This document shows, one piece after another, positions 1 to 6,947 of a stretch of DNA of 23,846 nucleotides. The DNA comes from an uncultured Candidatus Melainabacteria bacterium. GTDB taxonomy: Bacteria > Cyanobacteriota > Vampirovibrionia > Gastranaerophilales > Gastranaerophilaceae. The notes under the pieces were generated by a model. That model had not been told where the DNA came from. It made no database searches and saw only the letters and a program-made list of their open reading frames with translations. Location of the stretch: NCBI GenBank assembly GCA_937898445.1, contig CALEJY010000312.1:1-23846 (forward strand), written 5' to 3'. The position numbers and the translations under genes were made by a program. Within the stretch, counting starts at the first letter, position 1, and each line of letters opens with the position of its first letter.

Positions 1-1434
1 ATCGCAGGTTTGGACGTTCTTCGTATCGTAAACGAACCAACAGCAGCAGCTTTGGCTTACGGTCTTGAAAAAGATAAATCTGAAAAAGTTCTTGTATTCG
101 ACTTAGGTGGTGGTACATTTGATGTATCTATCTTGGAAATCGGTGACGGTGTTCACGAAGTTCTTTCAACATCCGGTGATACTCACTTAGGTGGCGATGA
201 CTTTGACCAAAAAGTTATGGATTGGATTTGCGAAGAATTTAAAAAACAAGAAGGTATCGATCTTAAAGGTGACAAACAAGCAATGCAACGTGTTAAAGAA
301 GCTGCAGAAAAAGCTAAATGTGAATTGTCATCAGTTATGGAAACAAATATCAACTTGCCATTCATTACTGCTGATGCAAACGGCCCTAAACACTTAGACT
401 TGAATTTGACAAGAGCTAAATTTGAAGATTTGAGCCGTGATCTTTTGAACAGATGTAAAGTTCCTGTTGAAAACGCATTGAAAGATGCCGGAATTACTAA
501 AAATGATATTAATGAAGTAGTTCTAGTTGGTGGTTCGACTCGTATTCCTGCAGTTCAACAGTTGGTAAAAGAATACACAGGTAAAGAACCTAACCAATCA
601 GTAAACCCTGATGAAGTTGTTGCAGTTGGTGCTGCAATTCAAGCTGGTGTATTGGCTGGTGAAGTTAAAGATATCGTACTTCTTGATGTAACTCCGTTGA
701 CATTAGGTATTGAAACATTGGGTGGCGTAATGACACCGCTTGTTCCAAGAAACACAACAATTCCGGTTTCTAAATCACAAGTGTTCTCAACTGCCGAAAA
801 CAACCAAACTGCCGTTGATATTCACGTACTTCAAGGTGAAAGACCAATGTCTAGAGATAACAAATCTTTAGGTATGTTCAGACTTGAAGGTATCGCTCCT
901 GCAATGCGTGGTATTCCTCAAATCGAAGTTACATTTGATATTGATGCCAACGGTATTGTAAACGTTTCAGCTAAAGATAAAGCTACAAACAAAGAACAAA
1001 AAATTACAATTACAAATTCTTCTAACCTTTCTGAACAAGATATCGATAAGATGGTTAAAGAAGCAGAAGCTAACGCTCAAGAAGATAAGAAGAAAAAAGA
1101 AGAAGCTGAAATTAAAAACAATGCAACAAGCTTAATCGGTTCTGCTGACAGAATTGTAAAAGATTTTGAAGGTAAAATTGATGCAGCTGACAAATCTAAA
1201 TTGGATGAACAAAAAGCAGCATTGCAAAAAGCTTTGGATGAAAACAAACCGACAGATGAATTGAAAAAATTGTCTGATGAATTGCAACAAACAATGTTCA
1301 GCATTTCTCAAAAAGCTTACGAAGCAGTTCAAAAAGAAGAACAATCAACTGCAAGCTCTGAAAGCGCATCATCTACAACAGAAGACAAGAAAAACGATGA
1401 CGATGTAATCGATGCTGAATACACTAAAGAATAA
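1..1434 (+). CDS. dnaK: Chaperone DnaK (Hsp70), 5'-truncated by window edge
   Basis: This is the C-terminal three quarters of the ATP-dependent Hsp70 chaperone; the reading frame is open from base 1, so the start lies outside the window. Visible parts are the end of the ATPase domain (NEPTAAALAYG, the phosphate-binding DLGGGTFD, the adenosine-binding VLVGGSTRIP), the interdomain linker VLLDVTPLTLG, the beta-sandwich substrate-binding domain, the charged alpha-helical lid and the acidic tail ending DDDVIDAEYTKE. About 478 residues are present of a family norm near 640, so roughly the first 160-170 are missing. It ends in a strong intrinsic terminator and no dnaJ follows directly, so it is the last gene of its operon here. 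The identification is secure. Confidence 0.98.
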   Translation: MAGLDVLRIVNEPTAAALAYGLEKDKSEKVLVFDLGGGTFDVSILEIGDGVHEVLSTSGDTHLGGDDFDQKVMDWICEEFKKQEGIDLKGDKQAMQRVKEAAEKAKCELSSVMETNINLPFITADANGPKHLDLNLTRAKFEDLSRDLLNRCKVPVENALKDAGITKNDINEVVLVGGSTRIPAVQQLVKEYTGKEPNQSVNPDEVVAVGAAIQAGVLAGEVKDIVLLDVTPLTLGIETLGGVMTPLVPRNTTIPVSKSQVFSTAENNQTAVDIHVLQGERPMSRDNKSLGMFRLEGIAPAMRGIPQIEVTFDIDANGIVNVSAKDKATNKEQKITITNSSNLSEQDIDKMVKEAEANAQEDKKKKEEAEIKNNATSLIGSADRIVKDFEGKIDAADKSKLDEQKAALQKALDENKPTDELKKLSDELQQTMFSISQKAYEAVQKEEQSTASSESASSTTEDKKNDDDVIDAEYTKE

Positions 1435-1464
1435 TTCTTTAGAAACTAATAATTAAAAGCTATA

Positions 1465-1501
1465 AAATCCCTTGAACTTATCTGAGTTTGAGGGATTTTT
1501 G
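1465..1501 (+). terminator. Intrinsic terminator of dnaK
   Basis: Arms 1465-1478 and 1485-1498 pair over 14 positions, with two G-U pairs and a 6-nt loop. The T-run overlaps the 3' arm and continues to 1500. It lies 30 nt after the dnaK stop codon. Confidence 0.85.
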
Positions 1502-1571
1502 TATGGTTGGAATTTGGGTTAGTGTCGATAATTCTTTTTATGATAAAATAGAAATCATAAAGGAGAGAATT

Positions 1572-2543
1572 ATGAAAGCAATCGTATTTGATGAAGAATT
1601 AAAATTGGTAAATGATTATAAAAAACCTGTTCCACAAAAGGGTGAGGCTCTTGTTAGAGTTACTTTGGCTGGAATTTGTAATACAGATTTTGAAATTACT
1701 AAAGGTTATATGGGATATAAAGGGGTTTTAGGACACGAAGCAGTTGGTGTTGTTGAAGAAATTAACGACGATGATCAATCTCTTTTGGGTAAAAGAGTTG
1801 TGGCTGAAATCAGTTATGGTTGTAAGAAACCTGATTGTCCTTATTGTGCAGAAAAACTTTATCGCCATTGCCCTGATAGACACACTTTAGGAATTTGGAG
1901 AAAAGATGGTGTATTTGCGGAATATTTCACTATGCCTTTAGAAACTCTTTTTGAAGTTCCTGATAACGTTACTGACGAACAAGCCGTTTTTGTAGAACCG
2001 CTTGCTGCAGCTTGTGAAATTTCAGAACAATTGCATATCAAACCGTTCCAAAAGGTTATTGTTTTAGGTGATGGAAAATTAGGCTTGATTACCGCATTAG
2101 AATTAAATAGCCAAAATGTTGATGTAACTTTAATCGGAAAACACCAAAACAAGCTTGATATTGCAAAAGCTCAAGGTGTTAAAACAAAATTGTTTAACGA
2201 TTTGAAAGTTGAAAAAATATATGATGTAGTTGTTGAAGCAACAGGTTCTATTTCTGGTTTTGAAACTGCTTTAGCTCTAACAAAGCCTCGAGGAGTTCTT
2301 GTTTTGAAAAGCACAATTGCTGCATCAAAAGAATTTAATCTTGCACCAATTGTAATTGATGAAATTACTGTTTTGGGTTCAAGATGCGGTCAATTCCCTG
2401 CAGCGTTAAGACTTTTGCAAGCAGAAAGAATTGATTTTTCTCCATTGATTTCTGCAAGATATAAGGCAGATGATGCAATTGAAGCTTTTGAAAAGAATAA
2501 AGAAAAAGATGTTCTAAAAGTTTTGATTGAGTTTGATAAATAA
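1572..2543 (+). CDS. Zinc-dependent alcohol dehydrogenase-like MDR oxidoreductase
   Basis: This is a 323-residue medium-chain dehydrogenase/reductase that probably oxidises an alcohol or polyol with NAD(P). The N-terminal GroES-like domain carries a catalytic-zinc set (Cys36, His55-Glu56 in GHE, Glu142 in VEPLAA) and a structural-zinc loop with Cys84, Cys89, Cys92 and Cys100. The Rossmann motif GDGKLG is at 166-171. The start at 1572 is chosen because AGGAG lies just upstream and MKAIVF is the usual family N-terminus; an upstream in-frame ATG at 1488 falls inside the dnaK terminator and is rejected. The next gene begins 24 nt after the stop, so co-transcription with the Lpt permease is likely. 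The substrate cannot be told from sequence; annotations such as sorbitol or threonine dehydrogenase would be guesses. Confidence 0.88.
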   Translation: MKAIVFDEELKLVNDYKKPVPQKGEALVRVTLAGICNTDFEITKGYMGYKGVLGHEAVGVVEEINDDDQSLLGKRVVAEISYGCKKPDCPYCAEKLYRHCPDRHTLGIWRKDGVFAEYFTMPLETLFEVPDNVTDEQAVFVEPLAAACEISEQLHIKPFQKVIVLGDGKLGLITALELNSQNVDVTLIGKHQNKLDIAKAQGVKTKLFNDLKVEKIYDVVVEATGSISGFETALALTKPRGVLVLKSTIAASKEFNLAPIVIDEITVLGSRCGQFPAALRLLQAERIDFSPLISARYKADDAIEAFEKNKEKDVLKVLIEFDK

Positions 2544-2567
2544 AATTATTTCAGGTAACATTAAATT

Positions 2568-3707
2568 ATGGCAGATACAATTATAAAAGAAGAAAAACCG
2601 TTCTCAGGAACGATGACACTATTAGATAAATACATTTTAAGACAAGTTATTGAAATGTTTATTATGGGTGTTTGCGTTTTTACGTCAATTATTTTTGCAT
2701 CTGATACTTTTATCACTTTGATTAAACAGATTTCATTATTTGGAATTCCGTTTAATGTTGCTTTGATGATGATTATTTTGAACCTTCCGCAAGTAATTGT
2801 TATGACTATTCCGATGGGTGTTTTACTTGCAACAGTAATGACACTTAACGGTTTGAGTTTGAAGTCGGAAATTACTGTAATGAGAGCTTGCGGAATTGGC
2901 TTGAACAGAGTTGCAAAACCGATATTTATTTTTGCGTTGATAATGTCTGTTTGTTCTTTTATTATCAATGAAAGCGTTGTGCCGGTTATGACAAAGCAAT
3001 CAAAAGACTTGGCTTTGTGGGCTTTAGGTCAAAAAAATATTCCTGAAGGTAAACAAAACTTCGTTTTCAAAGAATTGAATGACGGTGGAAGTATTAAAAG
3101 ACTTTTTTATGTTGGCTATTGCGAAAACAAGACTTTACATAACATAACAGTGTTGGATTCTTCAAAAGAAGGAACAATTCAGGTTTTGCAAGCTGATGAG
3201 GGAAAAACATCTCCGGAAGGTTGGCAGTTTGAAAAAGGCGCAGTTTATACAGTTGGAGATGATGGTAATATTTTGAATACAACTTTGTTTGACAAATCTA
3301 TAGTAAAATTTGGACTTGATATGTCAAAAGAGTTGAATAAAAATGTTGCGAAAGAAATGAATTTTTCTAAATTGGTTAATTATATCAAAACAAACACTAA
3401 TATTGATGAAAAAGAACGTAATTCTATTCAAATAGAACTTTATGACAAATTGGCGTTGCCTTTGACAACGATTGCTCTTGTTTTGATTGGTGTTCCGCTT
3501 GCGATTACTCCACCGAGAGTTCGTTATAATAGAGGTTTTTTGTTCAGTATTTTGATTATTTTTGCGTACTATTTGATTAGAGCTTTGTCAATATCATTTG
3601 GTGAAGCTGGTACTTTGCAACCATTCTTGGCGGCTTGGATGCCAAATATTGTTTTGACAATTATCGGTTCAATCCTTTATTACAAAAAAGTTTACACAAT
3701 TGAATAA
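2568..3707 (+). CDS. LptF/LptG family lipopolysaccharide export permease
   Basis: This 379-residue YjgP/YjgQ-family inner-membrane protein is, in known systems, part of the LptB2FG ABC transporter that extracts LPS and passes it to LptC/A. The architecture is typical: three N-terminal membrane segments (about 26-48, 62-92, 115-134), a periplasmic jellyroll domain (about 140-285) and three C-terminal segments (about 298-315, 325-345, 355-373). The motif SEITVMRACGIG at 100-111 matches the coupling helix that contacts LptB. LptF and LptG are hard to separate by eye, so no symbol is given; cyanobacterial-type genomes often have a single such gene. Its presence supports a cell with an outer membrane. 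It follows the dehydrogenase by 24 nt and precedes a coiled-coil gene by 36 nt. Confidence 0.9.
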   Translation: MADTIIKEEKPFSGTMTLLDKYILRQVIEMFIMGVCVFTSIIFASDTFITLIKQISLFGIPFNVALMMIILNLPQVIVMTIPMGVLLATVMTLNGLSLKSEITVMRACGIGLNRVAKPIFIFALIMSVCSFIINESVVPVMTKQSKDLALWALGQKNIPEGKQNFVFKELNDGGSIKRLFYVGYCENKTLHNITVLDSSKEGTIQVLQADEGKTSPEGWQFEKGAVYTVGDDGNILNTTLFDKSIVKFGLDMSKELNKNVAKEMNFSKLVNYIKTNTNIDEKERNSIQIELYDKLALPLTTIALVLIGVPLAITPPRVRYNRGFLFSILIIFAYYLIRALSISFGEAGTLQPFLAAWMPNIVLTIIGSILYYKKVYTIE

Positions 3708-3743
3708 CAAAAATTAAAATTTACAGGTTTTATAAAAAACGTT

Positions 3744-4322
3744 ATGAACAATAATTTATTCCAAAACAATTTCAGAAGATTAAACGATATCGATCAAAAT
3801 ATTTTAAATAATAATTCGTTTAAAGATTTAGACGATAAAACGTTAAAATTGGAATGCTTGATTGCTGAAAAGGAAGAAGCATTAGATGCTTTGAATAGCA
3901 AAATCAAGGGTGCTGAACTTTTAGGAAAATTGTTGGATGTTATGGATTTGAAAATTCAGGCAAAACAAATTGAAAATGAGATTGCTGATTTGCGAGAACA
4001 GTATTCAAAAAGAGGTTTGGCTGAAAAATTAACAACAGTAATTACTCCTAAAAAGCCGAAGGCAAAACTTTCTCCAATCGCAAGACTGGCAAGATTTGTG
4101 TCTAGAAAAGTTATTGCCAAAATGTCTAAAAAGGTTCAATCTATATTTGATATGAGTGATTCTCTTGAAACATTGACAAGCATAAATGAAAATGTCGATG
4201 AATTAATTGCCATGAAAGTTCCGTATGGCGAAACCAAAGCGAATTACGAAAAATTGACAAATTACTTGTATAGAGCCAACAAAATCCGTTCTCAAATTAA
4301 TAAAAGAATGCAAAAATTGTAA
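3744..4322 (+). CDS. Hypothetical coiled-coil protein
   Basis: This 192-residue protein belongs to no family I recognise. It has no signal peptide or membrane segment. The N-terminal 30 residues are Asn-rich. Residues about 28-90 have strong heptad character and are rich in Leu, Glu and Lys, predicting a coiled coil. A basic, Pro/Lys-containing stretch follows (about 98-130), then a second helical region that ends very basic (RSQINKRMQKL). It lies 36 nt after the Lpt permease with only a weak Shine-Dalgarno, so it is probably the last gene of that operon. The acidic-helix plus basic-patch layout could suit a structural or nucleic-acid- or membrane-associated role, but nothing in the sequence fixes the function. 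Confidence 0.7.
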   Translation: MNNNLFQNNFRRLNDIDQNILNNNSFKDLDDKTLKLECLIAEKEEALDALNSKIKGAELLGKLLDVMDLKIQAKQIENEIADLREQYSKRGLAEKLTTVITPKKPKAKLSPIARLARFVSRKVIAKMSKKVQSIFDMSDSLETLTSINENVDELIAMKVPYGETKANYEKLTNYLYRANKIRSQINKRMQKL

Positions 4323-4344
4323 TTTTTGAGCAGTTTTAATAATG

Positions 4345-4373
4345 TTGCATTATATAAATTGATTGGTTATAAT
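4345..4373 (+). promoter_or_regulatory. Sigma70-type promoter for the 21-residue peptide mRNA
   Basis: TTGCAT at 4345-4350, a 17-bp spacer, and a perfect TATAAT at 4368-4373. The predicted transcription start is near 4380, where the transcript would begin GTAGGATAAG. This gives the small gene its own promoter, separate from the upstream operon. Confidence 0.65.
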
Positions 4374-4402
4374 AATTTTGTAGGATAAGCTCAAGCTTTT
4401 CG

Positions 4403-4435
4403 CCGACACACACAATTAGTGAAGAAATTGGTCGG
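4403..4435 (+). promoter_or_regulatory. 5' UTR hairpin next to the Shine-Dalgarno of the small peptide gene
   Basis: CCGAC at 4403-4407 plus CAATT at 4413-4417 pair with AATTGGTCGG at 4426-4435; ACACA (4408-4412) is bulged and the apical loop is 4418-4425. The 3' arm stops one base before AAAGGAGG (4436-4443), so this fold leaves the Shine-Dalgarno free. The loop AGTGAA at 4418-4423 is complementary to the loop of the 3' hairpin at 4549-4554. Confidence 0.5.
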
Positions 4436-4447
4436 AAAGGAGGCACT

Positions 4448-4513
4448 ATGGTTAAGCAAATAATAATGCTATTACTGGTATTTGCGATTGCAGTAATAGC
4501 ATCAAAATTGTAA
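4448..4513 (+). CDS. 21-residue hydrophobic peptide, candidate type I toxin-like
   Basis: A tiny gene encoding a 21-residue peptide: MVKQ, then a single hydrophobic helix of about 14 residues (IIMLLLVFAIAVIA), then SKL. It could span a membrane once with lysines at both ends. Evidence that it is real: a near-perfect AAAGGAGG 4 nt before ATG, a dedicated promoter 75 nt upstream, and a structured leader and trailer. Size and composition fit small membrane-active peptides of type I toxin-antitoxin loci, or small membrane regulators. I recognise no homologue, and a 21-residue peptide carries little family signal. The antisense-like promoter downstream favours the toxin reading, which remains inference. 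Confidence 0.6.
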   Translation: MVKQIIMLLLVFAIAVIASKL

Positions 4514-4516
4514 CCC

Positions 4517-4576
4517 GTAGGAGAAGAAAATGAACCTTTAAGAAGAATTTCACTTATTCTTAGAGGTTCTTCCTAC
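4517..4576 (+). ncRNA. Large 3' hairpin of the small peptide mRNA
   Basis: The outer stem GTAGGA (4517-4522) pairs with TCCTAC (4571-4576). The inner 13-bp stem pairs 4532-4544 with 4557-4569, with one G-U pair and a 12-nt loop (4545-4556). The sense strand has no clean T-run after it, but the opposite strand has a T-rich tail (ATTTTCTTCT), so it may stop transcription better in the reverse direction. It starts 4 nt after the peptide stop codon. Confidence 0.6.
4517..4576 (-). ncRNA. Candidate antisense RNA (about 60 nt) overlapping the 3' hairpin
   Basis: The convergent promoter at 4583-4611 predicts a 5' end at about 4576. The RNA would begin GTAGGAAGAACC, form the same 13-bp hairpin as the sense strand, and end in the T-rich ATTTTCTTCT. 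This gives an RNA of roughly 60 nt fully complementary to the peptide mRNA trailer. Size, convergent orientation and shared terminator-like hairpin resemble the RNA II antitoxin of the enterococcal par locus. No transcript data are available, so this is prediction only. Confidence 0.4.
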
Positions 4577-4582
4577 ACATAT

Positions 4583-4611
4583 ATTATTTACGATTTTTCA
4601 TATTTTGTCAA
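4583..4611 (-). promoter_or_regulatory. Convergent (antisense) sigma70-type promoter
   Basis: On the minus strand: a perfect TTGACA (4611 to 4606), a 17-bp spacer, and AATAAT (4588 to 4583; 5 of 6 to consensus). The predicted start is near 4576, the outer edge of the hairpin. It points into the peptide gene, away from gatA. Confidence 0.55.
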
Positions 4612-4643
4612 GTGTTTTAGGGAAAGCTTGTTTATTCTTATAC

Positions 4644-4672
4644 TTGCTAAACAGTTATTTTTGTCATAAAAT
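4644..4672 (+). promoter_or_regulatory. Probable gatA promoter
   Basis: TTGCTA at 4644-4649, a 17-bp spacer, and TAAAAT at 4667-4672. The predicted start is near 4679, giving a leader of about 23 nt that contains the AAGGAG Shine-Dalgarno. Confidence 0.5.
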
Positions 4673-4701
4673 TTTCTCATAGAAATAGCTAAGGAGATAA
4701 T

Positions 4702-6165
4702 ATGAACGAGCTTTTAAAAAAATCAGCAACAGAACAAAGCAAAGCTTTAAAAAATAAAGAAATTTCCGCTGTAGAATTGACTAATGCAGCGTTTGAAAGA
4801 ATTGATAATTTGGAAGGCAAGTTGGGAGCATTCAACTCTTTGACAAAAGAAACTGCTCTTGAAACTGCTAAAAAAGTAGACGAAAAAATTGCTAAAGGTG
4901 AAGAACTTCCTCTATTAGCAGGTATTCCGCTTGCTCTTAAAGATAATATGAATTTGGTTGGTTCAAAAACAACCGCATCTTCAAAGATTTTGGAAAACTT
5001 TGTTTCTCCATTCAATGCAACAGTTACAGAAAAACTTTTGGGAAACTTAGTTCCAATTGTTGGTAAAGCTAACCTTGACGAATTTGCAATGGGTTCATCT
5101 AATGAAAACTCTGCATTTAACAAGGTTCACAACCCTTGGGATTTGAAAAAAGTTCCTGGTGGATCATCAGGCGGTTCTGCTGCTTCTGTTTCTTCTTGCG
5201 AAGCAACTTTGGCATTAGGTTCAGATACTGGCGGATCTATCAGATTGCCGGCATCATTCTGCGGTATTGTTGGTATGAAACCAACTTACGGTCGTGTTTC
5301 AAGATATGGTTTGATTGCGTTCGCATCATCATTAGACCAAATCGGACCTTTTGCAAGAACGGTTGAAGACGCTGCAAATCTTCTTGAAGTAATTTCTGGT
5401 CATGACCCTAAAGATTCTACATCTTTGGATTTGCCTGTTGAACATTATGCCGCTCATCTAAATGATGAAATTAAAGGCATGAAAGTTGGTGTAATCAAGG
5501 AACTTATGACAGAAGGTTTGTCAGAAGATGTTCAAAAAGCAGTTGAAAAAGCTATTGATGATTACAAAAAATTGGGTGCTGAAATCGTTGAAATTTCACT
5601 ACCTCACTTGAAATATTCAATCGGTATTTACTACATTTTGGCAACTGCTGAATGTTCATCAAACCTTGCAAGATTTGACGGTGTAAAATACGGTTACAGA
5701 ACTCCAGATGCAAAAACATTGCTTGAAATGTACACAAAAACAAGAGCAGAAGGATTTGGACCGGAAGTTAAACGTCGTATAATGCTTGGAACTTACGCAT
5801 TGTCATCAGGTTATTACGATGCTTATTACAAAAAAGCTCAACAAATGAGAGCGTTGGTAACTCAAGATTTTGCCGAAGCATTCAAAAAAGTTGATATCTT
5901 AATTTCTCCAACTTGCCCTAACACAGCATTTGAACTTGGTGCAAAAGCATCTGATCCGTTGCAAATGTATTTGACAGATATTGCGACAATTTCTGCAAAC
6001 TTGGCAGGTATTCCTGGTATGAGTGTTCCTGCGGGATTTGACCGTGACGGTATGCCAATCGGTTTGCAAATCTTAGCTCCACAATTGCAAGAAAGCAGAT
6101 TGTTTAATGCAGCTCACAAATTTGAAAGAGCAAACGATTACTATTTGCAATTGGCAAATATTTAA
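4702..6165 (+). CDS. gatA: Aspartyl/glutamyl-tRNA amidotransferase subunit A
   Basis: GatA is the amidase subunit of the GatCAB complex. It releases ammonia from glutamine for transamidation of Glu-tRNA(Gln), and of Asp-tRNA(Asn) where needed. At 487 residues it has normal length. The amidase-signature Ser-cisSer-Lys triad is complete: Lys80 (LALKDN), Ser155 (GGSSGG) and nucleophile Ser179 (GSDTGGSIR). The start is set by AAGGAG 8 nt before ATG. It stands alone with its own promoter; gatB and gatC are not in the window, so the complex is encoded at dispersed sites. Its presence implies indirect Gln-tRNA synthesis. Confidence 0.97.
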   Translation: MNELLKKSATEQSKALKNKEISAVELTNAAFERIDNLEGKLGAFNSLTKETALETAKKVDEKIAKGEELPLLAGIPLALKDNMNLVGSKTTASSKILENFVSPFNATVTEKLLGNLVPIVGKANLDEFAMGSSNENSAFNKVHNPWDLKKVPGGSSGGSAASVSSCEATLALGSDTGGSIRLPASFCGIVGMKPTYGRVSRYGLIAFASSLDQIGPFARTVEDAANLLEVISGHDPKDSTSLDLPVEHYAAHLNDEIKGMKVGVIKELMTEGLSEDVQKAVEKAIDDYKKLGAEIVEISLPHLKYSIGIYYILATAECSSNLARFDGVKYGYRTPDAKTLLEMYTKTRAEGFGPEVKRRIMLGTYALSSGYYDAYYKKAQQMRALVTQDFAEAFKKVDILISPTCPNTAFELGAKASDPLQMYLTDIATISANLAGIPGMSVPAGFDRDGMPIGLQILAPQLQESRLFNAAHKFERANDYYLQLANI

Positions 6166-6184
6166 CAATTCAACCGCAACTTAA

Positions 6185-6205
6185 CCCTCCCTTAATTTGG
6201 GAGGG
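6185..6205 (+). repeat. GC-rich inverted repeat after gatA
   Basis: CCCTCCC (6185-6191) and GGGAGGG (6199-6205) form a perfect 7-bp stem with a 7-nt AT loop. It lies 20 nt after the gatA stop. No T-run follows, so it is not a clear intrinsic terminator; it may slow RNA decay or be a small dispersed repeat. A similar CCCTTCCCT/AGGGAAGGG hairpin occurs near 8613. Confidence 0.55.
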
Positions 6206-6232
6206 AAAATATGCGGAATTTAGAGGATAGCT

Positions 6233-6643
6233 ATGCTAAACACAGAATATCTTACAAAATGTATAGAAACTCTTGAAAAATCTTATGCCTGTATAAAAAC
6301 TGCGCAAGAAGGTTCTATTGATTACGAAATGTATAGAAACTCTCTTGTAAAAAGTTTTGAAATTACGCTTGAACAGAGTGGAAAATTATTGAGAAAGTGT
6401 TTAGCTCCGTATTATGCAAGTAAAAAAATTGTTGATGGTTTTGCATTTAAAGATTTGTTCCGAGAAGCCCACAAACACTCTCTATTAACGGAAGAAGAAG
6501 TAAATCGTTGGTTTATGTATCGAAACAATCGAAATAATACTGCGCATGATTATGGCAAAGCTTTTGCCGAAGAAACATTAAAGTTGATGGATAGTTTTCT
6601 AAAAGACGTATATCGTTTGAAAGAAGTTATTGAGCATGAGTAG
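6233..6643 (+). CDS. HepT-like HEPN toxin / nucleotidyltransferase substrate-binding protein (HI0074 family)
   Basis: This 136-residue all-helical protein is of the HEPN, HI0074-like class. The diagnostic motif R-x4-H-x-Y is intact: Arg100, His105 and Tyr107 (RNNTAHDY). In studied HepT-MntA systems this is the RNase active site, and the Tyr is the residue modified with AMP by the partner to neutralise toxicity. The gene overlaps its nucleotidyltransferase partner by 8 nt, the normal toxin-first order. The Shine-Dalgarno is modest (AGAGGAT). Many genomes annotate this only as a substrate-binding protein; the intact motif makes an active type VII toxin plausible, but activity is inferred. Confidence 0.85.
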   Translation: MLNTEYLTKCIETLEKSYACIKTAQEGSIDYEMYRNSLVKSFEITLEQSGKLLRKCLAPYYASKKIVDGFAFKDLFREAHKHSLLTEEEVNRWFMYRNNRNNTAHDYGKAFAEETLKLMDSFLKDVYRLKEVIEHE

Positions 6644-6947
6644 ACTTTTTTTGAAATCTGAATATCGTCAAATGTTGACAGATATTTTTGATAAATATTG
6701 TCCAAAAGCTGAAATTTGGGCTTACGGAAGTCGTTTGAATGGGGATGCACATTCTGGTAGTGACCTTGATTTGGTTGTAAGAAATTTTAATTCTGATGAC
6801 ATATATTTGTTTGAATTAAAGGAGATTTTTTCAGATAGTGATATTCCATTTGTTGTTGATATTCATGAATATCAATACTTACCAAGATCTTTTCAGGAAG
6901 AAATTGAAAAAGATTATGAAGTTATTTATCCTATTTCAAAATCTTAG
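6636..6947 (+). CDS. MntA-like minimal nucleotidyltransferase (HepT antitoxin)
   Basis: This 103-residue minimal nucleotidyltransferase has the GS-x10-D-x-D motif (Gly31-Ser32, Asp43, Asp45) and a third acidic residue at Asp75 (VVDIHEY), so the metal-binding triad is complete. In characterised pairs the enzyme transfers AMP to the HepT tyrosine. I chose ATG at 6636, which overlaps the HEPN stop region by 8 nt; a TTG two codons earlier (6630) is possible but less likely. Overlap implies translational coupling. Its stop overlaps by 4 nt the stop end of a convergent membrane-protein gene. Together with the preceding gene it forms a complete HepT-MntA module. Confidence 0.88.
   Translation: MSRLFLKSEYRQMLTDIFDKYCPKAEIWAYGSRLNGDAHSGSDLDLVVRNFNSDDIYLFELKEIFSDSDIPFVVDIHEYQYLPRSFQEEIEKDYEVIYPISKS

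Noticed and set aside
1488..1571. In-frame upstream ATG extending the dehydrogenase by 28 residues
   Set aside because: It lies inside the dnaK terminator hairpin, has no ribosome site, and adds residues unlike the family; AGGAG precedes the ATG at 1572.
2561..2968. Long minus-strand open frame of 135 codons inside the LptF/G gene
   Set aside because: It lies entirely within a well-supported gene and its repetitive Ile/Val-rich translation is what the complement of membrane-helix codons gives.
4528..4541. A second mini reading frame (ATGAACCTTTAA, three codons) after GTAGGAG
   Set aside because: Three codons are too few to support a gene, and the bases are accounted for by the 3' hairpin stem. 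It may be a decoy ribosome site, but nothing shows this.
4689..5123. Minus-strand open frame of 144 codons over the 5' part of gatA
   Set aside because: It is a shadow of gatA with no ribosome site and no recognisable domain.
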